From contig JAGFNQ010006426.1 in NCBI GenBank assembly GCA_024364735.1, positions 288,740 through 352,739 on the forward strand: a stretch of DNA of 64,000 nucleotides, read 5' to 3'. Source of the DNA: Boesenbergia rotunda. Taxonomy: Eukaryota; Streptophyta; Magnoliopsida; Zingiberales; Zingiberaceae. The translations under genes and the position numbers were made by a program. Under the pieces are notes generated by a model, which made no database searches, was not told the DNA's origin, and worked only from the letters and a program-made list of their open reading frames with translations. Shown piece by piece: positions 1-11,199 of the stretch; within the stretch, counting starts at the first letter, position 1; every line of letters begins with the position of its first letter.

Positions 1-815
1 CCTTAGGATACTTTTGATTGATAACCTAGAAAGGATTGAGATGCTTAGGTCTTTGCCTCAATTCAAGATGCTTTAAGTCAGTGCATCGGCAGCAATTGGG
101 GCACTAAATGAACAGCAATCAGGTCAAGTGTCAAGTTTAGACAATCTAACTTGAACAATGCACTTAACTTGACTAACTCTAGCAAAAGCTACTGTTTATA
201 ACAGTTAGTAAGTAGCTAAGTGGGTTAGACAGGTCCCTAAAGGATTAACCAGACTTAGGTCTTATTTTGATTCAGTACAGCAAATGCTCTATTTAAGTAT
301 TGCAAATCTTGCTTTTTTTCTTTTTTTTTCTGCATTCTTTTTGATATATGTCAAAGGGGGAGAGTTGGAAAGGAAACAGGAAACACAATTTTTTCTCAAT
401 TTTTTCTTTTCCATAGTCTTTTCAAAAAGTTGAACTGAAAAATTGGTATAATTTTATTCTAAGCTCTGAACTATTTTTTGCTTAAAATGATTTTTACTTA
501 ATGTTTCTAAGTTTGAAATTTTTCCCAAAAACTGAAAATTTTCTAAAGTCTGAAATTTTTTCAAAAATGAAAATTTTCTAAAGGTTCCCAAACTAAGAAT
601 GTTTTTTTTCGAAAAACTTAGCAAAAACTGTAGAGATTTCCTAACTTATTATCAAAACATGAAATCTTCTAAGTACTTCATTCACACCGCCTGTTTTTGA
701 AAAACCTAGGGGGAGATTTCTTCTAGGGGGAGGGAATCTAACTTAGGATTTTAAATTCAGCATTTTTTTCCTTAACTTTTTGAACTAGGTTGCCATATAT
801 CAAAAAGGGGGAGAT
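1..815 (+). mobile_element. 3' internal non-coding end of a + strand Sirevirus-like copia element
   Basis: I see no coding sequence here. The stretch is A/T-rich and contains several purine-rich tracts of the form aaaggggga or agggggaga near 352, 706, 724 and 803-814. The last one directly abuts an LTR start (TGTTGG at 816), so it is the polypurine tract used for plus-strand priming. Multiple tracts of this kind upstream of the 3' LTR are a known trait of the Sirevirus branch of Ty1-copia. The rest of the element lies to the left of the window. Confidence 0.75.
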
Positions 816-902
816 TGTTGGTGCAGTATGCACCCAAGTCAAACCTGTGTTTTGATAATTGGCAAAAAGGTTCAAAAGTTAAGGGTTAATAGTTGTCTAA
901 CG

Positions 903-1170
903 AGTTTCTTGAGTGTACAGGAAAAGCCCTAGCAAAGGACTGCTAGGCACTGGCGAAGGACTGCCAGACAGGACAAGCCCTAGCAAAGAACTGCTAGGCA
1001 CTGGCGAAGGACTGCCAGACAGGACAAGCCCTAGCGAAGGAATGCTAGGCACTGGCGAAGGGCTGCCAGAAGAAAAAACCTAGCGAAGGGCTGCTAGGCA
1101 CCAAGCGAAGGGAAGCTTGGTAACTCAAGACCTGGCGAAGGACTGCTGGGCAAAAGTCCAACTGGAGGAT
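903..1170. repeat. Covarying mini-hairpin array in the LTR
   Basis: Short inverted repeats with a near-constant loop (gaaggact or aaaggact) and variable stems follow one another. Examples are cctagc...gctagg, ctggc...gccag, ccaagc...gcttgg and, with another loop, ccaac...gttgg. The two arms change together. One unit (cctggc/gctggg, near 1131) is imperfect. Confidence 0.8.
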
Positions 1171-1410
1171 CCGGTTGGCACCAGGTAAAACTCTCCCGAG
1201 AGGAGTAGGTGAGGACGCGTTCCCCTCGAGGGAACATTAGGCGTCGGTTCGACCTAGGGCTCCATTTTGGAGACCCAAAGTCAGAACCAAGACAGCTAAG
1301 GCTGTGAAAAATCAACTTAGTATTTGCTATTTTGGACTAACCCTGGATGCAGGACTGAAGGACTGCGTTTCTGCAGCTCAGAGGGCCTCAAAGGAGTGAG
1401 GCCGCAGCTG

Positions 1411-1790
1411 AGCAGGGCGCCCCGGATGTGTCGGGCGCCCCAGAGTCAACCCAAAGTCAGCAGAGAAGTAAACCTCTGACAGCACCGCGTTGGGGGGCGC
1501 CCCGCGCATGTCGGGCGCCCCTCTTGTCGCGGGCGCCGCGCAAATCGGGCACCACGCAGATCGGGCGCCCCGCGTGTCTCGGGCGCCCACTGTGCCACGC
1601 CACTGAAGGCGGCTGCAGCTCACCCTCGCGAAGCCTCGGTGATAAAGTTTGACCGGTCAATCGGGCGCCCCGTGTGCGTCGGGCGCCCCAGTCAACTGTT
1701 ATCCCGAAGTCGAAGCGATCAGTCACGACCGAGAGCACGCCGGATCAGAAGCCACGTGGAGGGCGCCCCGAGCATGTCGGGCGCCCCCTG
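1411..1790. repeat. GGGCGCCC palindrome cluster in the LTR
   Basis: At least ten copies of the 8-bp palindrome gggcgccc (often as tcgggcgcccc) are scattered over 380 bp, just upstream of the LTR TATA box. The block is far more G+C-rich than its surroundings. It occupies the same place as the longer palindrome arrays of the other Sirevirus LTRs here. Confidence 0.8.
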
Positions 1791-1800
1791 CCCTATATAA
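1753..1800 (+). promoter_or_regulatory. LTR core promoter: G-box and TATA box
   Basis: CACGTG lies at 1753-1758 and ctatataa at 1793-1800. The distance to the LTR 3' end (about 400 bp) suits the start of a retrotransposon transcript with an R-U5 region. The transcription start itself cannot be read from sequence. Confidence 0.6.
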
Positions 1801-2203
1801 AGAGGGCCTCGACCCTCTTCAAAGCACAACCAATTCCTTCGACAACTCTACGCTCTTCTGCTTCCACGACACGCTCCAGAAAGCTGCCAACTTAAGCCGA
1901 CGACGTCCCGCTGCTCCAGAACTTCAATCTTCACCGGACGTCGGTAACTAGAGTTGTATTTAAAGTTTACTATTCTGCCTTATTGTAAAATCTATTTGTA
2001 AACTTTGCGAACTTATAGAATTGCCCGCAGAAAACGGTCAACGACCGTGGGCCTTGGAGTAGGAGTCGACCCAGGCTCCGAACCAAGTAAACCTGCTGTG
2101 TTTGCGTTGTTTTACTCTCTTTTATTTCCACTGCGCACCCGCTCTTTTAAATCCGAACGAATTGCGACATTCACCCCCCTCTCTCGCATTTCTCGATCCA
2201 ACA

Positions 2204-3651
2204 GTTACCTCTTTTGAATTACTCATATTGAATTTTCGAAGCATTTCATGTGTATACTTTGATTGGTGCACATGGATACCATCGCGAGTTTGCTTGATTT
2301 CAAGTCCAAGGAAGAAAGTCAACTCTCCCACTAGACTCATTTCAAACTCACTCTCCATGTGTCCAATGAATTCATTTAAATAGCCCTTATTGTTTGAGCC
2401 ACAGATTATGTCATCGACATATACTTGGGCTACAAATATATTGTCACCATCTCTTCGTAGAAATAGTGTAGGGTCTATTTGGCCTCTAACGAAGCCCTTC
2501 TCAACTAGGAATGTCGACAACTGCTCATACCAAGCCCGGGGTGCTTGTTTAAGGCCATAGAGTGCCTTTTTGAGCTTGAACACGTGGTTTGAAAATTTGG
2601 TACTCTCAAACCCCGGAGGTTGTTCGACATAGACCTCTTCTTTAATCAAACCATTTAGAAAGGCTGATTTGACGTCCATTTGATATAATTTGAAACCACG
2701 ATGTGCTGCAAATGCTAGCATCAATCGGATGGACTCTAATCGTGCCACAGGAGCATAAGTCTCATCATAATCAAGGCTTTCAACTTCACTGTAGCCCTTA
2801 GCTACCAAGCGTGCCTTGTTTCTAATGATTTCTCCCTTATGGTTCAATTTATTCTTGAAGACCCATTTGGTTCCAATAATGGAGGTCTTCTTGGGTCTAG
2901 GGACTAAGTCCCAGACTTGACTCCTCTCGAATTGACCTAGTTCATCTTGCATTGCAATGATCCAATCGAGATCATTTAACGCTTCATCAATTTTTCTAGG
3001 TTCAATTTCGGAAATTAGAGCAACTTCATTAGCCTCATTCCGGAAGAATGATCTAGTTCTAACCCCTTGATGGATGTCTCCAATAATTTGGTCTTGGGGA
3101 TGACTAGAGGCTAATCTAGTTTGCCTTGGTGTTGGTGGTGCTTCTTGAACAGGTTCACTAGACACAAGTTCAGCCTCAGGATCCGGCTGATCAGTGGGTT
3201 GTCTAGGTTCACCGTCATCAGACTCATCACCATCAACAACACTTAGAGTTTCATTCAAACTAAGTCCCCTTAGTTCGAGTTGAACTCCTTCTACATTTTC
3301 TGACTGGTCAATTGATTTCGGAATTTCTTCAAAAACCACATCAGAAGACTCTTCAACTAATCTAGTTTTCTTGTTGTAGACTCGGTAGGCTTTGCTAACG
3401 AGGGAGTACCCGACTAGTATCCCTTCATCAGCCTTTGCCGTGAACATTCCAAGGTGATCCTTGGTGTTTAGGATGAACACCTTACAACCAAACACCCTAA
3501 GATGTTTAACCGTAGGTGGTTTTCGAAACCAAAGTTCATGGGGAGTCTTTCCTAAAAACCTATGGATGAGGACTCTGTTTTGCACATAGCAAGCTGTATT
3601 TACAGCTTCGGCCCATAAGTAACTCGGGAGTGAGTACTCATTGAGCATGCT
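2204..3651 (-). pseudogene. Sirevirus A reverse transcriptase and end of integrase (interrupted)
   Basis: The minus-strand frame reads from the C-terminal part of integrase into a full copia reverse transcriptase. Recognisable pieces are the RT entry (W-V-F-K-x-K-L), the block YAPVARLESIR, the segment QMDVKSAFLNG and the catalytic YVDDI motif near 2405. Homology ends at KFNMSN, just before RNase H, because another element inserted at 2203/2204. Its product would have synthesised the element's cDNA in the virus-like particle. It cannot do so in this copy. Confidence 0.9.
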
Positions 3652-4296
3652 TCGTGCATCCTCTTGAAGTACACGGTTCTTCCTCTCTACAACACCATTT
3701 TGTTGTGGTGTTCTAGGAGTAGAGAACTCATGTCTATAACCCTTATCTTAGTAAAATTCTAAAAACCTTTGATTTTGAAATTCACCTCCATGATCACTTC
3801 TAATTGTCTTAATTGTTAATGATTTCTCATTTTCAACTCTTCTACAAAAAGAAATGAAAATATCTAAGGTTTGGTCCTTATATTTCAAAAAGTAAGTCCA
3901 TGTGTATCTAGTGAAATCATCAATAATCACAAAGCAATATCTACTTCCATTCAATGATATGATGGTACTACAATCAAATAGATCCATGTGAAGTAAATCT
4001 AATGCATTGGAAGTACTTACAACGCTTTTACCTTTATGTGCAGATTTTGTTTGCTTACCCATTTGACATGCATCACATAATTTATCTTTCTCATACTTGA
4101 TGCTTGGTAAACCACGGACTAGTCCCTTGGTGGCCAACTTCCGGATGTTCTTCATGTTCACATGTGCTAACCTCCGGTGCCAAAGGGTGAACTCTTCTTC
4201 TTTTGACATGAAACACTTAGCAAAAGCATTAGTAGCACTTTTAAATGAGATTTGATAAATATTGTCTACTCTTGCTCCTACTAGTACCATGTCCAA
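3652..4296 (-). pseudogene. Sirevirus A GAG-pre-integrase and integrase core
   Basis: The pre-integrase zinc motif includes LWHRRLAHVN and C-D-A-C. The integrase core follows, with HMDLFDC, FVIIDDFTRYTW and SDHGGEF. A TAA at 3748-3750 interrupts the frame just after the catalytic region. The same frame resumes with TPQQNG-type sequence downstream. It would have joined element DNA to the genome. Confidence 0.88.
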
Positions 4297-4317
4297 GGTG
4301 TTATTTTGTCTAACTAG

Positions 4318-4602
4318 TCATTGACTTGGTTGGAAATCAATTGTGTAACCCGTGTCACACAATTGACTGACACTTAGGAGATCAAACTTCATCCCCTTGA
4401 CTAGAAGGACATTTGAGATTCTAAGACATTCAGATATTTGAATGTCTCCTATTCCTATGACCTTAAGACTACCATTGTTACCAAATGATACATTACCTCT
4501 ACTTTTCTTGTGAAGTGTGGTAAACAATGTTCTATCCCCGGTCATGTGTTTGGAGCATCCACTATCAACGAACCAAGTTGATAGATGCTCCCCCTCAATC
4601 AT
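4318..4602 (-). pseudogene. Sirevirus A aspartic protease
   Basis: The retropepsin-type active site appears as WFVDSGCSKHM, a copia form in which D-S-G is catalytic. The frame is the same as the flanking integrase and gag-tail segments. It is closed by TAG at 4606-4608 upstream and TGA at 4318-4320 downstream, so the polyprotein is dead in this copy. Confidence 0.85.
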
Positions 4603-4605
4603 AAC

Positions 4606-5334
4606 CTACACAATTCGAAAAATAGAAGTTTTAGGTACCCAAACCTTGGGACCTAAAGCATCAACTAAACATGACTTAGGCACCCATGCCTTGACAACTT
4701 TCTTTTGAGTTTTGGGTGTCCTAGATTGTCTCATGTCAGTTCTAGACATGAGAGATACAAATGAGGGTTCCTTAGGGCGGTAACCAATACCGGCCCTATT
4801 GTAAACCGCTCTTTGGGCATTTAGGATCATATCTAGGGTCTTAGAGCTATTTGAGAATTTTCCAAGAATATTCTTGAGCTTTTCAACTTCACTCTTCAAT
4901 GATTGGTTTTCCTCTACTAACACGTTATCATGCAAATCACTGATTTCCTCAACCTTAGAGGATTTCAAGCTTACAATCTCATGTTTCAAAGATTTTATTT
5001 CATCTTCTAGTAATTCAACATGCAAGTCATCAATGTTATCATCCCTAGAGGCTTTCAATTGATCAACTTCTAATTGCAATGCTTTAACTTTGTTTTTGGA
5101 TTTCTTAAGCATACTAGTTAAACATGCAATTGCTCTATAACATTTTTCAAGCTCGGGAGAAGTTACCTCTTCATCATCCGAAGATGATGAAGCCGTGTTT
5201 GCGGAGCTTGAAGATTCATCACTGCTCTCCTCTCCAAGAGTCATGAGAGCCACTTGCCTTGTGCTCTTCTCCTCCTTTTCATCATCGGATGAGCTAGGGG
5301 ATGACTCATCCCAAGAAGCCTTCAAAGCCTTCAA
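4606..5334 (-). pseudogene. Sirevirus A gag C-terminal serine-rich and coiled-coil segment
   Basis: About 242 residues. First comes an acidic Ser-rich stretch (DESSPSSSDDEKEE and SSSSANTASSSSDDEE). It is followed by heptad-like leucine repeats (LKHEIVSLKSSK, LKSEVEKLKNIL) that should form a coiled coil, then a basic tail leading to protease. This insert between the zinc knuckle and protease is typical of Sirevirus gag. It is in another frame from the N-terminal gag segment, so a frameshift lies near 5331-5390. Confidence 0.75.
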
Positions 5335-6326
5335 AGCTTTCTTCTTCTTCTTGGATCTTTCTTCTTTTCTTTTGGATTTCTCCTCCTTTTCTTAAGCTTC
5401 GGACACTCATTCTTAAAATGCCCTTTCCTACCACATTCAAAACAAGATGCATTATTCTTATCAAGTTTGGATTCACTAGTGTTACCTCTACTTTTGAAAC
5501 GTCGATCTCTTCGCATCATCCTCCTCACAAAGTTGGCCATTTCAGATGAAGAGGAGCCACTGCCATCTTCCTCAGAATTTGACTCGGATTCGGAAGAGGA
5601 TGAAGATGATGAGACCTCCTTCTCCTTCTTCTTCTCCTTCTTCTTCTTGTTGATCCGGTCCCCTGCAACTAAGGCAATCCCCTTCTCCTTGGGGCCTTTG
5701 TTAGCCATCTCATGCAATTCCATCTCACAAAATAAATCATCTAATTTCACAATAGATAAATCCTTGGATACTTTGTAGGCATCCACCATAGATGACCACA
5801 AAGCATTCCTTGGAAATGCTTTCAAGACATACCTTACAAGGTCGCGATTCTCGACCTTTTCATCAATTGAATGAAGCCCATTGAGGACTTCCTTGAACCG
5901 ACTATGGAGCTCACTTACCGACTCATTCTCCTTCATGGAGAGATTTTGGAGTTGATTGAGGAACAAGTCCCTCTTTGCAATCCTCGAGTCTCGGGTGCCT
6001 TCATGGAGCTCAATGAGTTTGTTCCACAAGTCCTTTGCACTTGTGAAAGGACCAACCTTGATGAGTTGGTCTTTGTTCATGCCACATTGTAGAGTGACAA
6101 CCGCCTTCGCGTCGGCTTCACTCTTCCTTGTTTGTTCGACAGTCCACCTCCATGACTCAAGTTCTTTGCCTTCATCATCCTTAGAAGGAATGAATCCCTC
6201 CTTCACCGAGAACCAAGTATGGATGTCCATCTTCAAATAGTATTCCATCTTTGATCTCCAATATTGAAAGTCGGCGCCATCAAAGAATGGAGGTCGGGTG
6301 GTGGAGAAACCTTCTTTCAAAGCCAT
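5331..6326 (-). CDS. Sirevirus A gag (N-terminal part with zinc knuckle)
   Basis: This 331-residue reading frame starts MALKEGFS just inside the primer-binding site. It contains the copia gag core (FQYWRSKMEYYL near residue 21, then LWNKLIELHEG). A Lys-rich then Ser/Glu-rich spacer leads to one CCHC zinc knuckle, CFECGRKGHFKNEC, near residue 296. Gag would form the virus-like particle and bind element RNA. The frame ends in a Lys/Arg run where it should continue into the serine-rich tail, so a frameshift is likely. The N-terminal part itself is uninterrupted. Confidence 0.85.
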   Translation of the reverse strand: MALKEGFSTTRPPFFDGADFQYWRSKMEYYLKMDIHTWFSVKEGFIPSKDDEGKELESWRWTVEQTRKSEADAKAVVTLQCGMNKDQLIKVGPFTSAKDLWNKLIELHEGTRDSRIAKRDLFLNQLQNLSMKENESVSELHSRFKEVLNGLHSIDEKVENRDLVRYVLKAFPRNALWSSMVDAYKVSKDLSIVKLDDLFCEMELHEMANKGPKEKGIALVAGDRINKKKKEKKKEKEVSSSSSSSESESNSEEDGSGSSSSEMANFVRRMMRRDRRFKSRGNTSESKLDKNNASCFECGRKGHFKNECPKLKKRRRNPKEKKKDPRRRRKL

Positions 6327-6370
6327 CTTTTTGATAACTCTTGGATGTTAAGCCGTAAACAGAGCCCCAA

Positions 6371-6383
6371 GCTCTGATACCAC
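6371..6383 (-). other. Primer-binding site of Sirevirus A
   Basis: On the minus strand this reads TGGTATCAGAGC, complementary to the 3' end of initiator methionine tRNA, the usual primer of copia elements. It lies one base from the LTR end at 6385, as expected. Confidence 0.9.
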
Positions 6384-7399
6384 ATGTTGGGATCGGATGG
6401 CTAGAGAGGGGGGGGGTGAATATAGCCAACCACTTTCTACTTGAATACTTATAACGATTTCTGCAACTTAAATATCAGTAGCACAGCGGAAAGAGTAGAA
6501 AACAGATTATGCAAAAAAACGTAACGGAAGCAAAACAAACACAACTAGCAAGATCGCTAATAAGGAGGGTTTACAAGGTTCGGGGATAACTTGCCCCTAC
6601 TCCTTGGCGAGCCCTTAAGGTGGGCGATCCCTTGATCGTCGGCAGATCAAGCCCCGGTTATCACCGGATAAATCAGCAACCTCCTTCTCGGTGGAGAAAC
6701 CTCTCCACAGTGTGTTTCAAACAAGGATATAGTTTAAGCACAAAGAAACAACAAGAAGGATCTTACTCAAACCCTCGGCAAGGACAAGAACACAACAAGC
6801 TTCCCTGAGCTCCACCCAGTGGCGATCTCACGCAAGAACCCTTTCGTGTCCTACCACTGTTGGACTCCAAGCTCCTTGTTCCCTCCTTCAAGGCTCAAGT
6901 AAAGGATGATTGCTTCTCGATCGCTTGCTCAGAATGATGGAAAACTCAAGAACAACAAGCTTGATGTGGAGAACTCAAAACGCAGGAACTCAAGAGCACA
7001 AAAACTGAAGAAGTGTCGAACTCTACTTCTCTCGTTCCTTTTGTTTCTCCGCCAAGCAACAAGTGACCTCATCTCCAGCAGCCTACAGCTGCCCCACTGC
7101 CAACGCGCCAGCTACACTGAACCCTTACTGAACTTGCTGAGCTCCCTCAGCCAAGCTTCAGTCAGCGGCTTCAGTCCTGCAGCTCCAGCCGTTGTAACCT
7201 GTGTGGAGAAAGGGACAAACCTGCTCCAAGGAAAGCCCTCTTTGACTTCTCCTTGAGTGTTTGAATCCTCCCCTGTCACCTGCAACTTAATCAGACTGTT
7301 AGTGCAGCAAATCACGCAGTAAATCAAATATCAGAGGTAAGTGGCAGCAAATATCAGATGTTCAGACGCGATCAGAGCGTCTGACAGTGCAATTTGAAT

Positions 7400-8100
7400 T
7401 AAAGTGATCGGTCACCCGACCGATTAGAGAGACTCCTGATCGGTCACCAGACCGATCAGGCTAGGTCCAGATGATCGGTCCCCAATGCTCAATCAGAAAT
7501 CGCGATTTCTTTATGACTTCTCCTGGATCGATCACCGGACCGATCCCAGGTTGTGGATCGTTCATCGGACCGATCCACCCTTATATTGGGCGATTTCTGA
7601 GTTTCGCAGGCTAGGCCTCCTGATCGGTCATCAGACCGATCAGGCAGCCTCCTGATCGGTCACCAGACTGATCAGATCATGACCAGACCGATCAGGCTAG
7701 AGCCTGATCGATCATAGTGAGGAACCTGCGACGCTGGATCGTTCGCCAGAACGAACTGCACAGTGATCCTGATCGGTCACCAGACCGTTCAGGAGCAGTT
7801 CAGCAAGGGAACTCAACCTCACTGCTCGCTCCCTGATCGGTCACCAGACCGATCAGGAGCCAGTCAATGGGTGAAACACATACTCCCTGATCGGTCACCA
7901 GATCGATCAGGAGCAGCACAGTAGGTTCCCAACCTCACTGTGTGCTCCCTGATCGGTCACCCGACCGATCAGTCATCGCTGGATCGGTCTGGTCCCTGAT
8001 CGGTCACCCGACCGATCAGTTATCGCTGGATCGGTCACCAGACCGATCCACGAAGGAGCAGCGTGCCAGAATCCCTGATCGATCACCAGACCGATCCAGA
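7400..8100. repeat. GATCGGTC palindrome array in LTR A
   Basis: Many copies of the 20-mer gatcggtcaccagaccgatc and variants are spaced 20-60 bp apart. The unit is an inverted repeat with arms gatcggt/accgatc around a caccaga-type centre. Half-units and single-mismatch units also occur. The spacing is irregular, unlike a simple satellite. Confidence 0.85.
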
Positions 8101-8109
8101 GACTCAAAC

Positions 8110-8590
8110 TCAGCCCTCCAAGCTAAGTTTCCATCCACCTTAGCCCTCCAAGCTAAGGATTTTCCATCTAACTCTCCAAGTTGGGAATTTGCACCTAACC
8201 CTCCAAGTTAGGACTTTTCACCTAGCCCTCCAAGCTAGGACTTTTCACCTAGCCCTCCAAGCTAGGACTTTTCACCCAACCCTTCCGAGTTAGAACTTCA
8301 TCTAACCTAGCCCTCCAAGCTAGGCACCTGACCTTCCAAGCCAGGACTTTTTCAACTAATTCTCCAGGATGGGAATTTACACCTAACCTTCCAAGTTAGG
8401 ACTTTTCACCTAGCCCTCCAAGCTAGGACTTTTCACCCAACCTTTCCGAATTAGGACTTTTCCAACACCTAGCCCTCCAAGCTAGGACTTTTCAAGCACC
8501 TAGCCTCCCAGACTAGGATTTTCAACACCTAACCCTCCAGGTTAGGATTTTCCAACACCTAGCCCTCCAGACTAGGATTTTCCATACCAT
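8110..8590. repeat. Covarying mini-hairpin array in LTR A (loop ccctccaag)
   Basis: Units of 19-21 bp such as cctagccctccaagctagg, cctaaccctccaagttagg and ccttagccctccaagctaagg are separated by acttttcac-type spacers. The centre stays nearly fixed while both stem arms change together. Confidence 0.85.
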
Positions 8591-8692
8591 GCCTGATCCC
8601 CGATCAGGACTTAATCATAATCAATAATCATCCACCTAAACTTAAATCGGTGTCAACACCAAAACATCAATCAGGGCCAGACTGCATCAACA

Positions 8693-10738
8693 AGCAGCAG
8701 CGGAAACAAAAACACAGAAGCAGAAATGAAGAACAGCAAACAAAAACACAGGGAAAGCAAACCGAAGCTAACACCGCAATGTACAAGGTTCGGGGATAAC
8801 TTGCCCCAACTCCTTGGCGTGCCCGTGAGGTGGGCGATCCCTTGATCGTCGGCAGATCAAGCCCCGGTGAACACCGGATAAACTGAAGCCTCCTTCTCGA
8901 TGGAGAAACCTCTCCACAAGTCTCAGTAGGATAACTATTAAGCTCAAGAGACAAAGAAGGAATGCTCACAAAGATGTAACAAGAACGCTCAAGCACAAAG
9001 CAACAGAGAGCACACAATCAACCCAGCCGAACTACTCAAGTTCTCTGTCTGTTCTTCCTTATTGCTCCTCTGCTTCCAACTTTGTCTTGAGTCTCTTCTC
9101 CTCGTCGCCAAGCCTCGCCAGCATCCTCTGAGCACAACCTGAACCCACTGACCTCCCTGAGCACTCAGTCCACTGAAGACCTCTTCAGCTGAGCCTCCAT
9201 CAGTTGCCAGCCGCTCCTCAGAAGCTGTTGAAAGCTGAGAAGAGAATCCATCCAAAATTGCTCAATGGAAAGTCCTATTTGACTATCCTCCATTGTTTGA
9301 ATCATCCCTGTAAAGCCTGCACACTCCAACAGAAGCTTAGCAAATGCATATCAAACAATATCACATAATATCAACAGGTAGCAGAGAAAACGCAGACGCG
9401 ATCAGAAGTCTGACAGCGATTTCGAATTAAAGTTCAACTTCTGATCGGTCACCAGACTGATCAGAGAGGACCCTGATCGGTCACCAGACCGATCAGGGTT
9501 AGCCCTAACCGATCAGGATCCAGCCTGATCAGTCCACAGTGAGAAATTGGAAATCGCGACTTCTAGTGATTGGTCACCAGACCGATCCAGCACTAGCTGG
9601 GTTTCCTCCAGCTTCTTTCTGCCACAACCCCTGATCGGTCACCAGATCGATCAGAGTGTGCCCTGATCGGTCTGGTGATCGATCAGGCCACTCTCTGACC
9701 GATCAAGGTCCATCCTGATCGGTCATAGTGAGGAGCTCGTGATTTTTGAAATCCCTCGGATCGTTCACCAGAACGATCAGGAGCTCTCCCTGATCGGTCA
9801 CCAGATCGACTAGGAGCCAAACAGAAGCCAACCCAAGTTTCTCTGTTCTCTCCCTGATCGGTCCCCAGACCAATCAACACTCTCTGGATCGGTCACCAGA
9901 CCGATCCACAACAGGAGTTCGTGCCAATCTCCCTGATCGGTCACCAGACCGATCCAGAGGCTTCCAATCCAACCCTAAGTCAAGAGATCGGGCTCCCTAG
10001 CCTTCTCTGACTCATGCTCAGTCCCCCGGACCAAGACTCCGTGCCCAGCTTCACTCACCGGGACTTCATTCATCCTAGCTTCACTCACTAGGACCTGTCT
10101 TCACTCACCAGGATTTTGGTCACCTGGCTTCACTCACCGGGACCCGACTCCACTCACCGAGACCCGGCTTCACTCACCGGGATTTCAACCTAGCTTCACT
10201 CACTAGGATTTCAATCACCTGGCTTCACTCACCCGGACCCGGCTTCACTCACCAGGATTTCAACCTAGCTTCACTCACTAGGATTTCAATCACCTGGCTT
10301 CACTCACCAGGACCCGACTTCACTCACCGGGATTTCAACCTAGCTTCACTCACTAGGATTTCAATCACCTGGCTTCACTCACCAGGGTTTCGATCACCCG
10401 ACTTCACTCACCGGGACCCGACTTTACTCACCGGGGTTTCAATCACCTGACTTTACTCTCCAGGACCCGACTTTACTCACCGGGATTTCAACCTTGTCCC
10501 ACTAGGTCTTTTCCACTTCACCTAGTTCCACTAGGTGTGCCTAGTCCCACTAGGTGTGCCTAGTCCCACTAGGTCTTTTCCACTTCACCTAGTCTCACTA
10601 GGTGTGCCTAGTCCCACTAAGTCTTTTCCCATGCCAGCGTGCGATCTCCCAATCCACCTGGACTTAATCCGAATTCATTCAACCAAACTTAAATTGTTGT
10701 CAACACCAAAATAACAATCGGGCCAGACTGCATCAACA
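8693..10738 (-). mobile_element. LTR B, same family as A, missing its last ~100 bp
   Basis: On the minus strand it starts TGTTGATGCAG at 10738. It runs left through a palindrome array (9430-9960) and mini-hairpins (10030-10640) to cagcgg at 8698, where LTR A begins. About 100 bp of its 3' end is absent. The simplest reading is that Sirevirus A inserted into this older relative and the missing piece lies beyond the left edge. TGCTT at 10739-10743 may be its target duplication. Confidence 0.7.
10030..10640. repeat. Covarying mini-hairpin array in LTR B (loops ttcactca and tcccac)
   Basis: Units include cctagcttcactcactagg, cctgtcttcactcaccagg and cccggcttcactcaccggg, then cctagtcccactagg repeated near 10520-10620. 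Most stems remain paired although stem sequence differs between units and the loop differs from that in LTR A. Confidence 0.85.
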
Positions 10739-11000
10739 TGCTTTAGGACAACATTTCATCATATCATATAATGTGAGATTAAGACTGTGACATCTACATA
10801 GAGTGTAGAAAACTCTAGGATTAATTTCAAGTAATCTACTCTGTACACCCTTATACTTTCCTTTTATATTAGATTCATTGTCATATCATTGGCCTCTTAT
10901 ATTATCAATGTCAAATTTGAGATTGCTCAAAATATTTTTAAGCTTTGTAAAAAGCCCAAGTCCTGAAGTTTTATTAACTTTCAAAAATCTAATCCAAAAT
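10739..11000 (-). pseudogene. hAT-2 transposase fragment
   Basis: This short stretch is homologous to 36510-36760 of hAT-1. Shared landmarks include tatcatataatgt, atttcaagtaatct and atactttcc. It encodes remnants of the central part of a zinc-finger (TTF-type) hAT transposase on the minus strand. LTR B bounds it on the left and the gypsy-type LTR on the right. The protein continues at 18837. Confidence 0.65.
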
Positions 11001-11199
11001 TATCACACCTCGAAGGGATCTGCATGTTCGATGGCAAACATACAATATTTTCCCCTGTATGACGGACAATATGAAGCATTTATACATGACTATGTTGATG
11101 CAGTCTGGCCCGGTTGTTATTTTGGTGTTGACAACGATTTAAGTTTGGTTGAATGAATTCGGGTAAAGTCTAGGTGGATCGGGAGATCACACGCTGGCA

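Larger units (their letters stand above)
816..2203 (+). mobile_element. 3' LTR of the + strand Sirevirus-like element
   Basis: The LTR begins TGTTGGTGCAG and ends ...GATCCAACA, with matching TGTTGG/CCAACA ends. It is 1388 bp, preceded by a polypurine tract and followed abruptly by the reverse transcriptase sequence of another copia element on the opposite strand. It contains a mini-hairpin array, a GGGCGCCC-rich block and a TATA box. The tail 'cattcacccccc...' near 2170 resembles the 3' ends of the other Sirevirus LTRs in this window. GTTAC at 2204-2208 should be one copy of its target duplication; the other is outside the window. Confidence 0.85.
2204..8692 (-). mobile_element. Sirevirus A (Ty1-copia), minus strand, left end cut by a nested insertion
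   Basis: Reading leftward from 8692: 5' LTR (8692-6385), primer-binding site, gag, protease, integrase and reverse transcriptase. The + strand element ending at 2203 interrupts it at the end of the RT domain. RNase H and the 3' LTR must lie left of the window. The order protease-integrase-RT is diagnostic for Ty1-copia. The long serine-rich and coiled-coil tail after the gag zinc knuckle fits Sirevirus. Coding is broken by one frameshift and three in-frame stops. It appears to have inserted into related LTR B. Confidence 0.85.
6385..8692 (-). mobile_element. 5' LTR of Sirevirus A
   Basis: This is a 2308-bp LTR. On the minus strand it begins TGTTGATGCAG at 8692 and ends ...CCAACA at 6385, next to the primer-binding site. 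It holds a palindrome array (about 7400-8100) and a mini-hairpin array (about 8110-8590). It is homologous to LTR B on its right and to solo LTR C at 11093-14172. Confidence 0.85.

Noticed and set aside
1378..1951. Several overlapping 70-100-residue frames on both strands in the + LTR
   Set aside because: They arise from the stop-poor GGGCGCCC repeats and read as repetitive RAP-type peptides.
7400..8600. CRISPR-like appearance of evenly repeated palindromes with spacers
   Set aside because: Repeats vary, spacing is irregular, there are no cas genes, and the block lies inside a plant LTR with defined ends.
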